A DNA stretch of 64,000 nucleotides. It comes from Choricystis sp. odSpoLacu1. Its lineage: Eukaryota; Chlorophyta; Trebouxiophyceae. The notes under the pieces were generated by a model, which saw nothing but the letters and a program-made list of their open reading frames with translations, did no database searches and was not told the DNA's origin. The stretch lies in NCBI GenBank assembly GCA_958009055.1, contig OY253651.1, forward strand, positions 868,001 through 932,000, written 5' to 3'. The position numbers were made by a program, and so were the translations under genes. This document shows, in pieces, positions 52,148 through 62,200 of this stretch. Within the stretch, counting starts at the first letter, position 1; each line of letters starts with the position of its first letter.

Positions 52148-54651
52148 ATGGCTGACCGCACTGCTGCCGCTCCCACCGCCTCTGGCGGGGCGTGGGGCAC
52201 GCAGGAGGACATAGACAAGGCGCTGGAGTCCAAGGGCTTCACGTCGACGCACTTGAAGGTGTGGTGGTGTGTGCGCGTGGTGTTGCGCGACTGTGGTGTT
52301 GTGCGAACGTGTTGTTGCATGCGACGGCGTGTAAGGGGTGGCGGCAGAGGGGGAGGGGCACGCGACGGCGTCACGGCCCCGACACGCAGCACGCCGTGAT
52401 CGCCGTCGGGTCGGGCTCGACAGCTGAAAACAATCTGGTCCCCCGCCTCCCGCGCCGCCCCGACTGCCGCCCGCGGACGCCGACTGGTGATGCGGTATGT
52501 GTGCTCCAGTCGAGACGGGGAGGTAGAGTTGAAAACGGCCGGCGTGCAAGGCTTGGGGGGGACTGTGCGCGCGGGAAGGCCCATGCCTCGGAACAAAACG
52601 GCGCGTTTTTATGCTCCTTTCTCTCCCCACGACCCCTTCCCCACCCCACGCCCCCCAGGCCGTCCTCGTCGCCGGCGTCGGCTTCTTCTCCGATGCCTAC
52701 GACCTGTTCATCATTGGTGCGTGGTAGCAGGAGGGCAAGAGGGGGCAGAGCGCCTCTCCTCAACAAGAGACCCGAGCGGCCGCGCTCGCACGTAGCTACG
52801 CGCCCGCACAAAACCAACACGGCACCCTCCCTGACCCATCTCCCTCCTCCCTTCCCTCCCTCCACAGGTCTGGCCAAGCCCGCCATCGCCCTGTCCTACT
52901 TCAACAGGTGAGTGTGTGCGCGCGTGTGTGTGTGTGTTTGCCCGCGTCAACACAAACGAGAATCAAAACCCTCTCGACTCGCCTCTTCCCCACCACCACC
53001 ACAACCAACATCGCCACCTCCTCCTCACCACCACCACCACCACCATCGCCACCTCCCCACCACCACCACCACCAATCAACCCCTCTTAACTCACCTACCC
53101 GATCACCACCGCCACCATTCTCATCTCCCCAGCCCCAACTTGCCGCACTCGATCGACATCGGCATCTCCGCCGCCGCCCTCGTGGGCAACCTCTGCGGCC
53201 AGGTCTTTTTTGGATATTTGGGCGATAAATTGGGGAGGAAGTCGGTTTATCTATTCACTCTCATGATCATGATCGTCGCCACCATCGGCCAGTGCACGTC
53301 TGCGTCCGCGGTGCGCGGCGCCGCGTTCTGGGTGTGGCTCATCATCTGGCGCCTCATGCTCGGCTTTGGCGTGGGCGGCGAGTACCCGCTGTCCGCCACC
53401 ATCGCGGCCGAATTCTCCAACCGCCACAACCGGGGCGCCCTCGTGGCCTCCGTGTTCGCGATGCAGGGGTTTGGCATCCTGTCGGCCTCGATTGTGGCGA
53501 CCGCCGTCATCGCCGCGTTCAAGGGCGCGATCATCTCCGACCTCTACAACTCGGACTGGGTCTGGCGCATCATGCTCGGCCTGGGCGTCGTCCCCGCCCT
53601 GGCCACCATGTACCTGCGTGAACAGATGCCGGAGACGCCCCACTACCAGAAGGAAGTGGCGAACCGCAAAGCCGAGGCGGAGGCCAAGGCGGCGGGGTTG
53701 GTGGCGGAACCCGTTGCCACCGCCGAACCCTCATCTGGCATCATCCCCAACGAATCCCTGGACGCCGCCCCGCCGGGTGGCGGCGGTGCCTGCAGCCTGC
53801 ACGAGTACCTGACCTACCCCACGATCGCCAAAAACCGCAACGCATGGATCCTGCTGGGTACGACGATGACCTGGTTTTTGCTCGACATTGCGTTCTACTC
53901 GCAAAACCTGTTCCTGCCCGACCTGCTGCGCACGACGGGTTTCTCCAAGTTTCCCGCCATGCCCGAAGGTGGCGTCGCGGCCTGCACGGGCGAGTGCGCG
54001 GAGGCGATGTGGAGGGGCTTGTTCCGGTCGGCGATCGGCAACGCGGTCGTCGCCATCATCGGCACCGTGCCCGGCTACTGGTTCACCATCGCCTTTGTCG
54101 ACAAGTGGGGGCGCGTCCCCATCCAGTTCATGGGCTTCATCATGATGACGGTCATGCTGGTCGTGCTGGCTGCCATCTACCCGCAGCTGGTGCCGCCGCC
54201 CGGGTCGTCCTCCACCATCTCGCCCTGGATCTTCCTCGTCCTGTACTCGATGACCTTCTTCTTCGCCAACTTTGGGCCCAACTCCACCACCTTCATCGTG
54301 CCCTCGGAAGTGTTCCACACGCGGTACCGGTCCACGCTGCACGGCATCTCGGCCGCGTGCGGCAAGGCGGGCGCGATTGTCGGCGCGTTCGGTTTCGGCG
54401 AGCTCCAGCTGTCCAAGGGCACGCGCCCCACCCTCATCGCGCTCGCCGTCATCAACTTCCTGGGCATGCTGTTCACGTTCTTCATTCCCGAGACCAAGAC
54501 GATGGAGCTGCACGACGCGTCCACGCGCTCGCTCTCCACCTGGGGCCGCGTCGTGCAGGTGGATCCCGTGTGCCCGCTGGCGGGGGCCACCAACGCGGAC
54601 TCGCACTCGGGGGCCATGCTGCCGCGCAAGCGAAAGGTGGTCGTTGAGTGA
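52148..54651 (+). CDS. Inorganic phosphate:proton symporter (PHT1/PHO84-type MFS)
   Basis: Plasma-membrane phosphate uptake carrier of the major facilitator superfamily. Exons 52148-52258, 52659-52716, 52868-52907 and 53133-54651 (phases 0, 1, 2) give 575 aa. Motifs: VLVAGVGFFSDAYDLFIIG, GYLGDKLGRKSVYLFTLMIM, the phosphate-transporter signature GVGGEYPLSATIAAEFSNRH, NRGALVASVFAMQGFGIL, central loop of about 100 residues with KEVANRKAEAEAKAAG, then TTMTWFLLDIAFYSQNLFLP, PGYWFTIAFVDKWGRVPIQF, and FGPNSTTFIVPSEVFHTRYR in the C-terminal half. Twelve membrane helices can be counted. The coding sequence has clearly stronger codon bias and fewer Ala/Pro inserts than its neighbours, consistent with high expression (inference). 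Intron 3 is made largely of CCA triplets. Confidence 0.93.
52980..53098 (+). repeat. CCA/ACC triplet-rich segment within phosphate-transporter intron 3
   Basis: CACCACCACC arrays with an internal duplication (ATCGCCACCTCC appears at about 53007 and 53043, each followed by CCACCA tracts). Lies upstream of the exon 4 acceptor and gives a purine-poor intron. Confidence 0.85.
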
Positions 54652-55110
54652 GGGAGAGGGATGGAAATAAAATAATCGGGAGTGGAGCCTCCTCTCGTGT
54701 GTGTGTGTGAGAGAGAGAGAGCAACGGCGACCCTGTGGCCTTGTCTTGCGAGAGATAAAAAAGAGCACCCCAAAAAAACACGCCGAGCGTTCTGACCATT
54801 TTTGGAAAATGATGCAATCGTCAGGCGCGTGTTTTTTTGGAAAAACTCCCTCTCTCTCTCTCTCTCAGCGTCTCGCGCACGTCCACCGACTTGAAAAAGG
54901 GGGGACTCGTTGTCGGTCATAAAAAGAGTTACATGTGTTTGGGGTTGCAAGGAAAGAAGAGGCCAACGCCAAAGAAGGCGGAATATGGGGGGGGGGGGGG
55001 GTTAAGGGAAGAAAGGAAAGAGAGACACGGCACGCACCGCGCCGCTCCCGTGGGGCACAGGAAAAAGAATCGAAGGATGAGAAACACACCCACAACACAC
55101 CCACACTCTC
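54652..55110. other. 459-bp convergent 3' flank region
   Basis: Between the phosphate-transporter stop and the inferred LCIB-like stop. It contains AAATAAAATAAT just after the transporter stop and GTGTGT/GAGAGA repeats, with lower GC than average. An ELEVEN-G run lies near 54986. No gene is supported. Confidence 0.4.
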
Positions 55111-56417
55111 TCACTCGTCCTCCTCGTCCCAGCTCTCATCCAGGTTGCAGCTGGTGTCGTCGTCGGCGCGCGCGCCGCGCGCGCGCGGATGCGCGTCTGC
55201 CACCCGGGCCACGGGCACGACGTCTCCACCTCCAGCACCGCCGATTCAGCCAGCAGCTTGGAGAAGCGGGCGACGGAGGCGCGGCGGCCACCCGACACTG
55301 AGTGCGACTTGGATTCTTCGACGATGGTGGTGACTTGGGAGCCACCCGCTGCCAGGCGGCGGCCAGACCCCGACGCGTCGCCGTGGCCTTGTCCGCCGGA
55401 GCCGCTGGACCCGCCCGCCCCCCCATTCCCGGACGCCAGCAGCTTGAGCTGGCGGGGCGTCATGGCGGGGATGGCGGCGAGGTCGAGGTAGGTGCGCTGG
55501 CCGTTGACCACAGTGTACACAGTGGACGGCGCGATGTACTCGAGGTGGGGTTCGTCCCCAGTGTACTGCGTGCCCCAGGAGTGGACCTGGACGCCGGTGA
55601 CGAGGGCGTAGTCGGCGCGCCGTGTGTCGACGGAGTGCTTGATCAGGTACTCGAGGTCGTCCGTGATCGTGCGGTCGGCCACGTGCGTCATGGCGACCAG
55701 GTCCAGCCCCGACACGTCGCCCGGGGTCAGGCCCTCGTACCGGATGCGGCGGGCCAGCCTTTGTTTGAGGATGGAGTACTCCGGGTCCAGGGGGTCGTGC
55801 TGGCCCGGGACTTTGCAGTTGGCGTCGAGGCCGGACGACTGGATGTCGATCAATGCTGCGTTCAGCGCGCCGCACGCGCACGACGAGTCGGGGCGCCCGG
55901 GGCGCGAGATGGCGCCGACGGCGCCCTCTGAATCGATGGCGATGTGGGGGAAGGAGAGGAAGACGTAGCGCTCCTTGCCGGACGTCGCAGACACGGGCGA
56001 GTGCGAGAGCCCCGCTTTCACGCCCGTGACACCACACGTCAGCACGCCGCCCAGGCCGTTGGTGTTGAAGGACGACCCAAACACGGAGTCGATCTTGGCT
56101 TTGAGGCCGGAGGTCACCTCATCGCGGCACAGGTTGGACATCGCGATCGAGTTTTCGCCCGTGAAGCCGTGCGAAAACAGCGCAATCTCTAGCCGAGACA
56201 GGAAGTCGTCCACCCCCAGCGACGTGGGAAAGTGTTTGCGAATCTTGCGGGTGCGTGCGGCCAGGTAGACTTCCTCCGTGTGGGAGGCTTCCTTCATGAG
56301 CTTGGACATGACAAACTCGGGGCCCGAGAGCGCGGTGCTTTCCGACGGGGCGGACGGCGCCAGGCGGGGGCGGTTGGGGGGGGGCACCGCGGCCACGGCG
56401 GTCGGGGGGCGGGGCAT
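55111..56417 (-). CDS. LCIB/LCIC-family protein (theta-type carbonic anhydrase homologue)
   Basis: LCIB/LCIC proteins act in the chloroplast CO2-concentrating mechanism of algae, recapturing leaked CO2 near the pyrenoid. One exon. Family blocks appear in order: HFPTSLGVDDFLSRLEIALF, GENSIAMSNLCRDEVTSGLK, NTNGLGGVLTCGVTGVKAGL, KERYVFLSFPHIAIDSEGAV, SRPGRPDSSCACGALNAALI, KVPGQHDPLDPEYSILKQRL, VADRTITDDLEYLIKHSVDT, RRADYALVTGVQVHSWGTQY and LDLAAIPAMTPRQLKLL. The Cys and His zinc-ligand positions (NLCRDE, FPHIAID, SCACGAL) and RRADYALVTG are retained, so activity is plausible. Near the 3' end the open frame runs to 55002. Removing one CG unit at 55165-55188 instead reaches an acidic end DDDTSCNLDESWDEEDE, stopping at 55111. 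That gives 434 aa and is my preferred end. Confidence 0.85.
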
Positions 56418-56948
56418 GGTGCGCGTGCGCGGGGTGGGCTGTGTGTGTGGCGTGGGGGGAGGTGGGTGTGTCTCGCGGTGGGTGTTTCGCGCCGCGAGCG
56501 CCGCACGTTTCGTGCGTGGTTGCGTGGTTTTGTGCGCATTCGGGCGCCACGCGCGGGGTCCCACGCCCGCAATTCCATCCAGCTTTGGCACCAGCCAGCT
56601 GCAGCGTGTCCCCCCTCCTTAAGTCTCACCTGGCGCGCCGCCTGGCGGCCGCCAGCCGCGGGGAGGGAGGGCCGACGCATCGAGCGTGTGTGAGTTGTGA
56701 CGCGCCCACGCGCGGCAGCCCCGCTCAGCAGACGAAGGCGAGGGTGGTGGAGAGTTGGGGCCCTGTGTGTCCCGCGGCTCGAATGGGAGGCGGGGAGAGG
56801 GGTGTTTGGGGGTCGCGCGCGGGGAGGAAAGAGACCACCGCGGCGCGCTCGGGGTTCGCCAGGCGAGTGAACGTCGATTTGTTTTCGCTTGCGACTGTGT
56901 TTTTTCTTTTCACGGACTAGCACCCACACGGTGCGCTCTCCTCCAACC
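56418..56948. promoter_or_regulatory. 531-bp divergent promoter region, LCIB-like / PI31
   Basis: Gap between opposing starts. Contains GTGTGGCG/TGGGTGT repeats near the LCIB-like start and a lower-GC stretch (56870-56920) before PI31. CO2-response elements cannot be recognised by eye. Confidence 0.4.
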
Positions 56949-58243
56949 ATGGCCCTGGCCGCCGTCCTGCGCGCGGCTCGGCCGACGTGCAGGTGCGTGA
57001 TAGAGAGAGAGAGAGCGAGGATTTGGGAGAGCAAGCTGCCACCGACGCCACATGCCAACCCGCTCCCCATTCACCACCCACACAGCACCGACGCCGACCG
57101 CCTCGCCTTTGCGGTGCACGCCTACATGCTGTCCGACGGCTACAAACTGACGGCTGCCGGCGCGGCGGCCGAGGGCGACGGTGAGTGTTGGGAAGGTGGA
57201 GAGAGCGAGTGAGGCGACCCATGCCCGCTCGACTGAGCGACCATGCCAGCACCCACCCACAGGCCAGCCGCCTGGGTGGCGCCTGCACATGCCTGCACAC
57301 AGTGCGACCAAACCGGCATCGTCAGCATCAACGAAAAACATGACGTTCTCTCCCCACCCCTTTTCTCTTCCCCAGCCCCGCTAGACGCGGCCGCACCCGA
57401 AGTTGGGCCCGACGGCTGGGACGGCCTTGACGGCGTGTACGCGTTTCGCTATGCGGACGCGTCGGGTGAGTGTGTGGTTTTGTTGTTTGCGGAGACAGAA
57501 GAAACACGAGGCACACGACTCACAAGCTCACCCCTCCACACCACCCCAGACAGACGCCGCCCCCCCATCCTCCTCAAAGCAGCGTCCGTGGGCGCCGGCC
57601 TGACCGTCACCTGGCTGGTGGGCGGCACCGACGCCCCCTCGCGCGGCGTGGAGCTGGCTGTGAGCGATTTTGTGGCCCCTGGCGGGGCCGCGGGCGAGCC
57701 TGCCACCTACAAATCGCTCGACACGCTGGAAGCCGTGCTGCGGGCGGGCCTGCACGGCCGCCGGGATGAAGATGAAGGCGCCGGCGCCAGCGCCGGAGGC
57801 AGCGGTGGCGCGCCGCAGCGCGCCCCAGCGCCACCCCACCCCGGCGGCCCCCACCCCCACCCCGGCGACGCCGACCGCTTCCCCGCGGGCCTCGGTCCCG
57901 GCCTGCCAGGCATCACTCACCCCTTCCCCTTCCCCCCCGGCGTCGGTGTCGGTGGGGGCGGCGCCATGGTGGGCCCACACGACCCCCTCTTCGGCGGCCA
58001 CCCGGGCGCCGCCCGCCCGCACGCGCCGTGGGGGGGGGGTGCCCCCCCCCGGCCTGCCTCCCGGGGCGAGGTGGGACCCCATCGCACCGCCTGGGATGCC
58101 CGGTTTCTCGCCCGACGACTTTCGGCCGCCCGGGCCGCGGCCGCCGGGGCAGGGCGCGGGGGCCGCGGCCGCCACACCCAGACATCATGCCTCCCGGGCC
58201 GGGGGGGGGCAACCCTGGGTGGGGGGGCGGCATGTTTGGTTGA
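56949..58243 (+). CDS. PSMF1: PI31-type proteasome regulator (PSMF1-like)
   Basis: PI31 binds the 20S proteasome through a disordered Pro/Gly-rich tail and, in animals and plants, has been tied to proteasome transport and assembly. Exons 56949-56992, 57086-57180, 57376-57465 and 57550-58243 (phases 2, 1, 1). The N-terminal FP domain is ADRLAFAVHAYMLSDGYKLT, GWDGLDGVYAFRYADAS, PPILLKAASVGAGLTVTWLV and TYKSLDTLEAVLRAGL. Then a Pro/Gly/His-rich region, with HDPLFGGHPG. At the ten-G run (58030-58039) one base must drop to give the conserved PPPGLPPGARWDPIAPPG. A second one-base drop, in GC-rich DNA at about 58150-58180, yields HPDIMPPGPGGG and terminal GGMFG. Corrected length is about 306 aa. Confidence 0.75.
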
Positions 58244-58256
58244 GTTTGTGTGCGTG

Positions 58257-58287
<31 letters not shown>

Positions 58288-58383
58288 CGAAAGGGCGCAC
58301 TAAGCACGGTTTTTGTGTGTGTTATTGCACGCGGGCAAAAAACGACAGACACACCACAAAGCACGTCTCTCTCCCTCATCTCT

Positions 58384-58776
58384 CTACTCTGCCAAACAGG
58401 GTGGCGGCACCGCCACCCTCGCAGCCGCCTTCAGCTCGGCTGGCGTCAACAGCGCGTCGCGCGCGCACGCGCCTGACGCCACGGCAACCCCCTCCCCCGT
58501 CAACAGCGCCGCTTTCCGCTGCACGTTGGGCGCCGCCTCCCCCCACTGCCCCGAGAAACCGCCCAGGCGCCCCCCAGCCGCCACCACGCGGTGGCAGGGG
58601 ACGGTGGGGGCGTGCGGATTGCGGCGCAGCGCCTGGCCGACAGCGCGCGCGGCCCCCGTCTTGCCCATGGCGGCGGCCAGGGTGGCGTAGGTGGCCACCC
58701 GCCCTGGCGGAATGGCGGCTGTGAGAGCGTACACGTGGCGCTCGAAGGCGGTGGGAGGGCGGGCAGGGTGAACCAT
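58384..58776 (-). CDS. MGMT-type DNA alkyltransferase domain protein
   Basis: O6-alkylguanine-DNA alkyltransferase or alkyltransferase-like repair protein of 130 aa, no intron. It consists only of the DNA-binding/active-site domain: FERHVYALTAAIPPGRVATY, TLAAAMGKTGAARAVGQALR, RNPHAPTVPCHRVVAAGGRL, GGFSGQWGEAAPNVQRKAAL. The PCHRV motif keeps the acceptor cysteine, so true alkyl transfer is possible (alkyltransferase-like proteins have Trp or Ala there). The N-terminal domain of full-length MGMT is lacking. The start lies only 37 bp after the stop of the small gene upstream on the same strand. Confidence 0.87.
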   Translation of the reverse strand: MVHPARPPTAFERHVYALTAAIPPGRVATYATLAAAMGKTGAARAVGQALRRNPHAPTVPCHRVVAAGGRLGGFSGQWGEAAPNVQRKAALLTGEGVAVASGACARDALLTPAELKAAARVAVPPPCLAE

Positions 58777-58813
58777 GATGAGGGCGCGGTGCGTGTTGCA
58801 ACAACAAAAACAA

Positions 58814-59005
58814 TCACCGCGCTTCGTCGGCTTCCTGGCGCCGAGCTTCTCGCTCGATTTCAGCGATCAGGTCGGCCGTCCCAGACGACCGGGCGGCGTA
58901 CCAGTAGGTGCCTGCCACGAATGCGGCCAGCGACGCGGCCAGCGACCACGACGGCAGGCGCGCTTTGGAGGGCGGGTCGGGGGCTGCAAAGCGGCCGTTG
59001 GTCAT
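58814..59005 (-). CDS. 63-residue single-pass membrane protein (COA3-like?)
   Basis: A short protein: MTNGRFAAPDPPSKARLPSW, then one membrane helix (SLAASLAAFVAGTYWYAAR) and a charged C-terminal helix (DLIAEIEREARRQEADEA). Length, single helix with GTYWYA and acidic coil resemble cytochrome c oxidase assembly factor 3 (COA3/CCDC56), but the match is by shape and a few residues only. The start at 59005 is the first ATG of the frame. It is upstream of, and close to, the MGMT-like gene on the same strand and head-to-head with the virilizer-like gene. Confidence 0.5.
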   Translation of the reverse strand: MTNGRFAAPDPPSKARLPSWSLAASLAAFVAGTYWYAARSSGTADLIAEIEREARRQEADEAR

Positions 59006-59218
59006 GCAGAGTGTGAGAGGTGTGGGAGAGAAGAAGAGGACGCAGAGAGGGCGACGCGGGCCGCGCAGACAGAGTCGGCAGCGCAACGGCTGACGGAGAG
59101 TGACGCACATTCGCTCGTTGGCAGTCGTCGGCTTTCTTTTCGTTCGGCCCCCGCGCGTGATGGGCGCCTGACCCTGCGCAGCGCGGTCTCGTTGGGTGCT
59201 TGCACGCCCAACCACCTA

Positions 59219-59250
59219 CACACACGCACACACACACACACACACACACA
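59219..59250 (+). repeat. (CA)n tract in the virilizer-like 5' leader
   Basis: About 16 CA units, one interrupted, end immediately before the A that precedes the ATG at 59252, so the leader adjoining the start is almost purely CA. Confidence 0.9.
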
Positions 59251-59251
59251 A

Positions 59252-62200
59252 ATGGACGCGTCCCGTGCCCCCGCGCTCGCGCTCGTCTCCGCGCCCCACC
59301 CGACCCTCGGCGAGCGCTTTGACGAAGTCGTCCTGCCCCGCCCCGCCCGCCTGGCGGCGCTGAGACTGGACGCGGTGCGCCCGCCCGGGGGTGGCGCTCC
59401 CCCGGGCGGTGCGCTGGCCGTGTTTGCGCGCGACCTAGAGGCGCCGCTCGCGTCGCGCTATGCCTGCGTCGCGGCCCGCGTCTCCGTGCCCGCCGCCGGG
59501 GCGCGCGCGGTAGCTCTAGCACCCGTGCTGACCGACCGCATCGTGCTGCGGGGGCGGTATGGCGCGCTGGGGGGTTCGGTGCATGGGCTTGACGTGGGCG
59601 GCGTGGCGAGTGACGCCGCACGTGCCGCGTTTGAGGCACACACTGTGCCGCCCCTGGCCGCGTTCACCGCGCCGCTGCCGACGTCAGCGTCCGCCCCCCC
59701 CGAATCCGACGCCGGCGTGCCCGCCGCGGCCGCGCTGGCCGCATTTGCTGCGTGCGACCGCGACGCGACGCCGCCCGCCGACGTGGTGGCCGCGCTGACG
59801 GCTGCCGCCGACGCGGCGTCCCTTCCCCACCCCGACGGCACGCTGGGGTCGGCTGAGCCGGTGGGCGGGCGCGCGTCCCGGCGCCGCAAATCCAGGCGCG
59901 CGACGCCGGCCGACGCTGGACCGAACGAGCGGCTGCCCGGCGTTGATGACGCCCGTCCGCCCGGCGTGGATGTCGACGCCGATGCAGCTCCGCCTGGCGT
60001 CGATGCTGACGCCGACGCAGCCCCGCCCTGCGTGGACGCTGGCGTGGCGGTGTCACCATCGCCCTCCGAGTCAGACCGGGAGCCCACGCCCGCGCCGCCG
60101 CCTCGCCCTGCGCCGCCGACGCTGGGTGCAGACGCGCTGGACGCGGTGGCAGACGCGATTGTGGATGCTTTGGCTGCCGCTGCCCCCCTAGACAGCGACA
60201 GCGACCCGCCGCCCCGCCTGGTGGCGGGTGTCGCGGCCGCCGCGGCGGGCGCGTGGCACCGCCCGCTGGCGCGCCGACTGCTGGTGAGAGGTGTGCTGGA
60301 CAGGTTGGTGGTCCTGTTGGAGAACGAGGGCGGCCTGCCTCTCTCGCTGGCTGTCCACGTGGCCGCCGCGCTGGACGGCGTGAGCGCCGCTGACTGTGCC
60401 GCCAGCGCGACCGTCGCGCTGGGTGGCAGCCTGACTGTGGCCTCCGCCAAATCGAATGGAGATGCACAAACCACTCCATTCGACCGGCTGGTTGCCGCCC
60501 TGGCGGCAGCAGCCCCCCTGCCGCCAGCGGTGGCGGACCCCGCAACGCGCGCCGCCGCGCGCGTCGCCTCAGCCGCCAGGGCTGCCGAGTTTGCTGCTGC
60601 AGCCGATGCAGCCGCCGATGCCGCCACCTCCACCGACACAAAAATCGTCAAATCCAGGCTGGCCGCCGCCGCGCGCGCGGCAGGCGCGCTGGCCGACGCG
60701 GTCGCGCGCAGCGGCCCCGCGCCGCGCCCGCGCTCGGCCGCACGGCGCGCCGATCCATCGGCTTCCGCCCGCCTGGCCGTGCCGCGAGCCCCCGATGGCG
60801 CTGTGGTGGCAGCCCTGCCGGCCTGGCGCGTGTGGAGTCGCGCCGCAGGCGCGCTGCGTGCGGCCAGCGCACATGCCGCGAGCGCGCCACTGCCAGTAGG
60901 CGCGCCGCCCTCTGCCCTAGCTGCCGCCCTGGCCACACCGTTGCTGGAATCAATCGCCCGCCTCGTGACACTCGCACTGGCCGCCCCCGGTGGTGGCCGC
61001 TCCCTGCTGCGCGATGCTGAGAGCGTGGCTGCCCTCGCCGCCGCCCTAGGCGACGGGCCAGGCGAACCCGCCGCCGCCCTGCTGCGCACATCCCTGGTGG
61101 CATCCGATGCAGCCACCAGGCTGACGGGTGCCGACCCCGACGCGGCAGCGACCACGCTGGTCGAGCTGACGGCGACGCCGGTCGGGCGCGCGGCCGCGGT
61201 CGCCGCGCTTGTCGACGATGCAGCAGCCTTCAACACCGCCCTGGCGGCCGCCTCCTCCCCCCTGGCCCCGCCCGCGGACGGCAGCCGCCGTCGCAAGCGG
61301 CGCCCCGGGCGCGGCACGTGGCGCGGGGGGGCGCAGCTCTGTGCTGCGCTGGTGGCAGCGGTGGCACGCGACGCCACCCGCCCGGTCGCCGCGCGCTTTG
61401 CTGCCGCCGCACCCCGCGTCGCCAGAGCGTTGGACCAGGCGCCGAAAGGTGCCTCCCGTGCCGCGTGCGCGGTCGCGGAAGCGGGCGCCGCGGCGGCCGC
61501 CCTGGCCGACGCGGCGGCCGACGGGGTGGGGAGTGCCGTAGCCGACCTGGCGGCCGCCCTGCCGCCGCTGACGAACGCCGACAGCGACCGCCGGGGTGTG
61601 CGCACGCCATCGACTAAAAGTGTGCTGGCTTTTCTAGCCGACGGCACTGCCATGGCGGCCGCCACCGCGCGGCTGACGCTGATCGCGGGGCTGTGCGCGC
61701 AGCGTGGCGGCGCTCGCGCAGCCGCGGCCGCCGCTGCAGCGGGCGGCGTGGACGCTGTCGAATCAGCTGTGCGCACTGCCACCGCAGCCCTGGCTGCTGC
61801 CTCTGTCGATGACGCCTGGCAAGTGGCCGCCGGCGATGCGGTGGACGCGGCCGACGCGGCCGACGCGCACGCGAGAGTCACTGCGCTGGCAGTCGCCGCG
61901 GCAGCCGCTTCCACAACCCTCACGTCCCGCCTCAAACGGTTGGGCGCCGCCCGCGGTGGGGCCCGCGCCGCAGATGCCCTGCTGCGCTTGCACGCCCAGC
62001 TGGCCACGAGCGGCGACGGCGTGGCGTCTGTTGTGAGTGCCGACGCGCCGCGCGCCCCACTTCCACCCTTGGTTGCTGCACGGGCAGCCACCGCCTCCGC
62101 TCTGACGCAGTGGCTGGATGTTGGCCGGGACGACCCCTGGTCCCCCGACCTGGTGGCCAACGCGCTGGCGCGCGGGCGGCCCACCCTACGCGCAGGGTTG

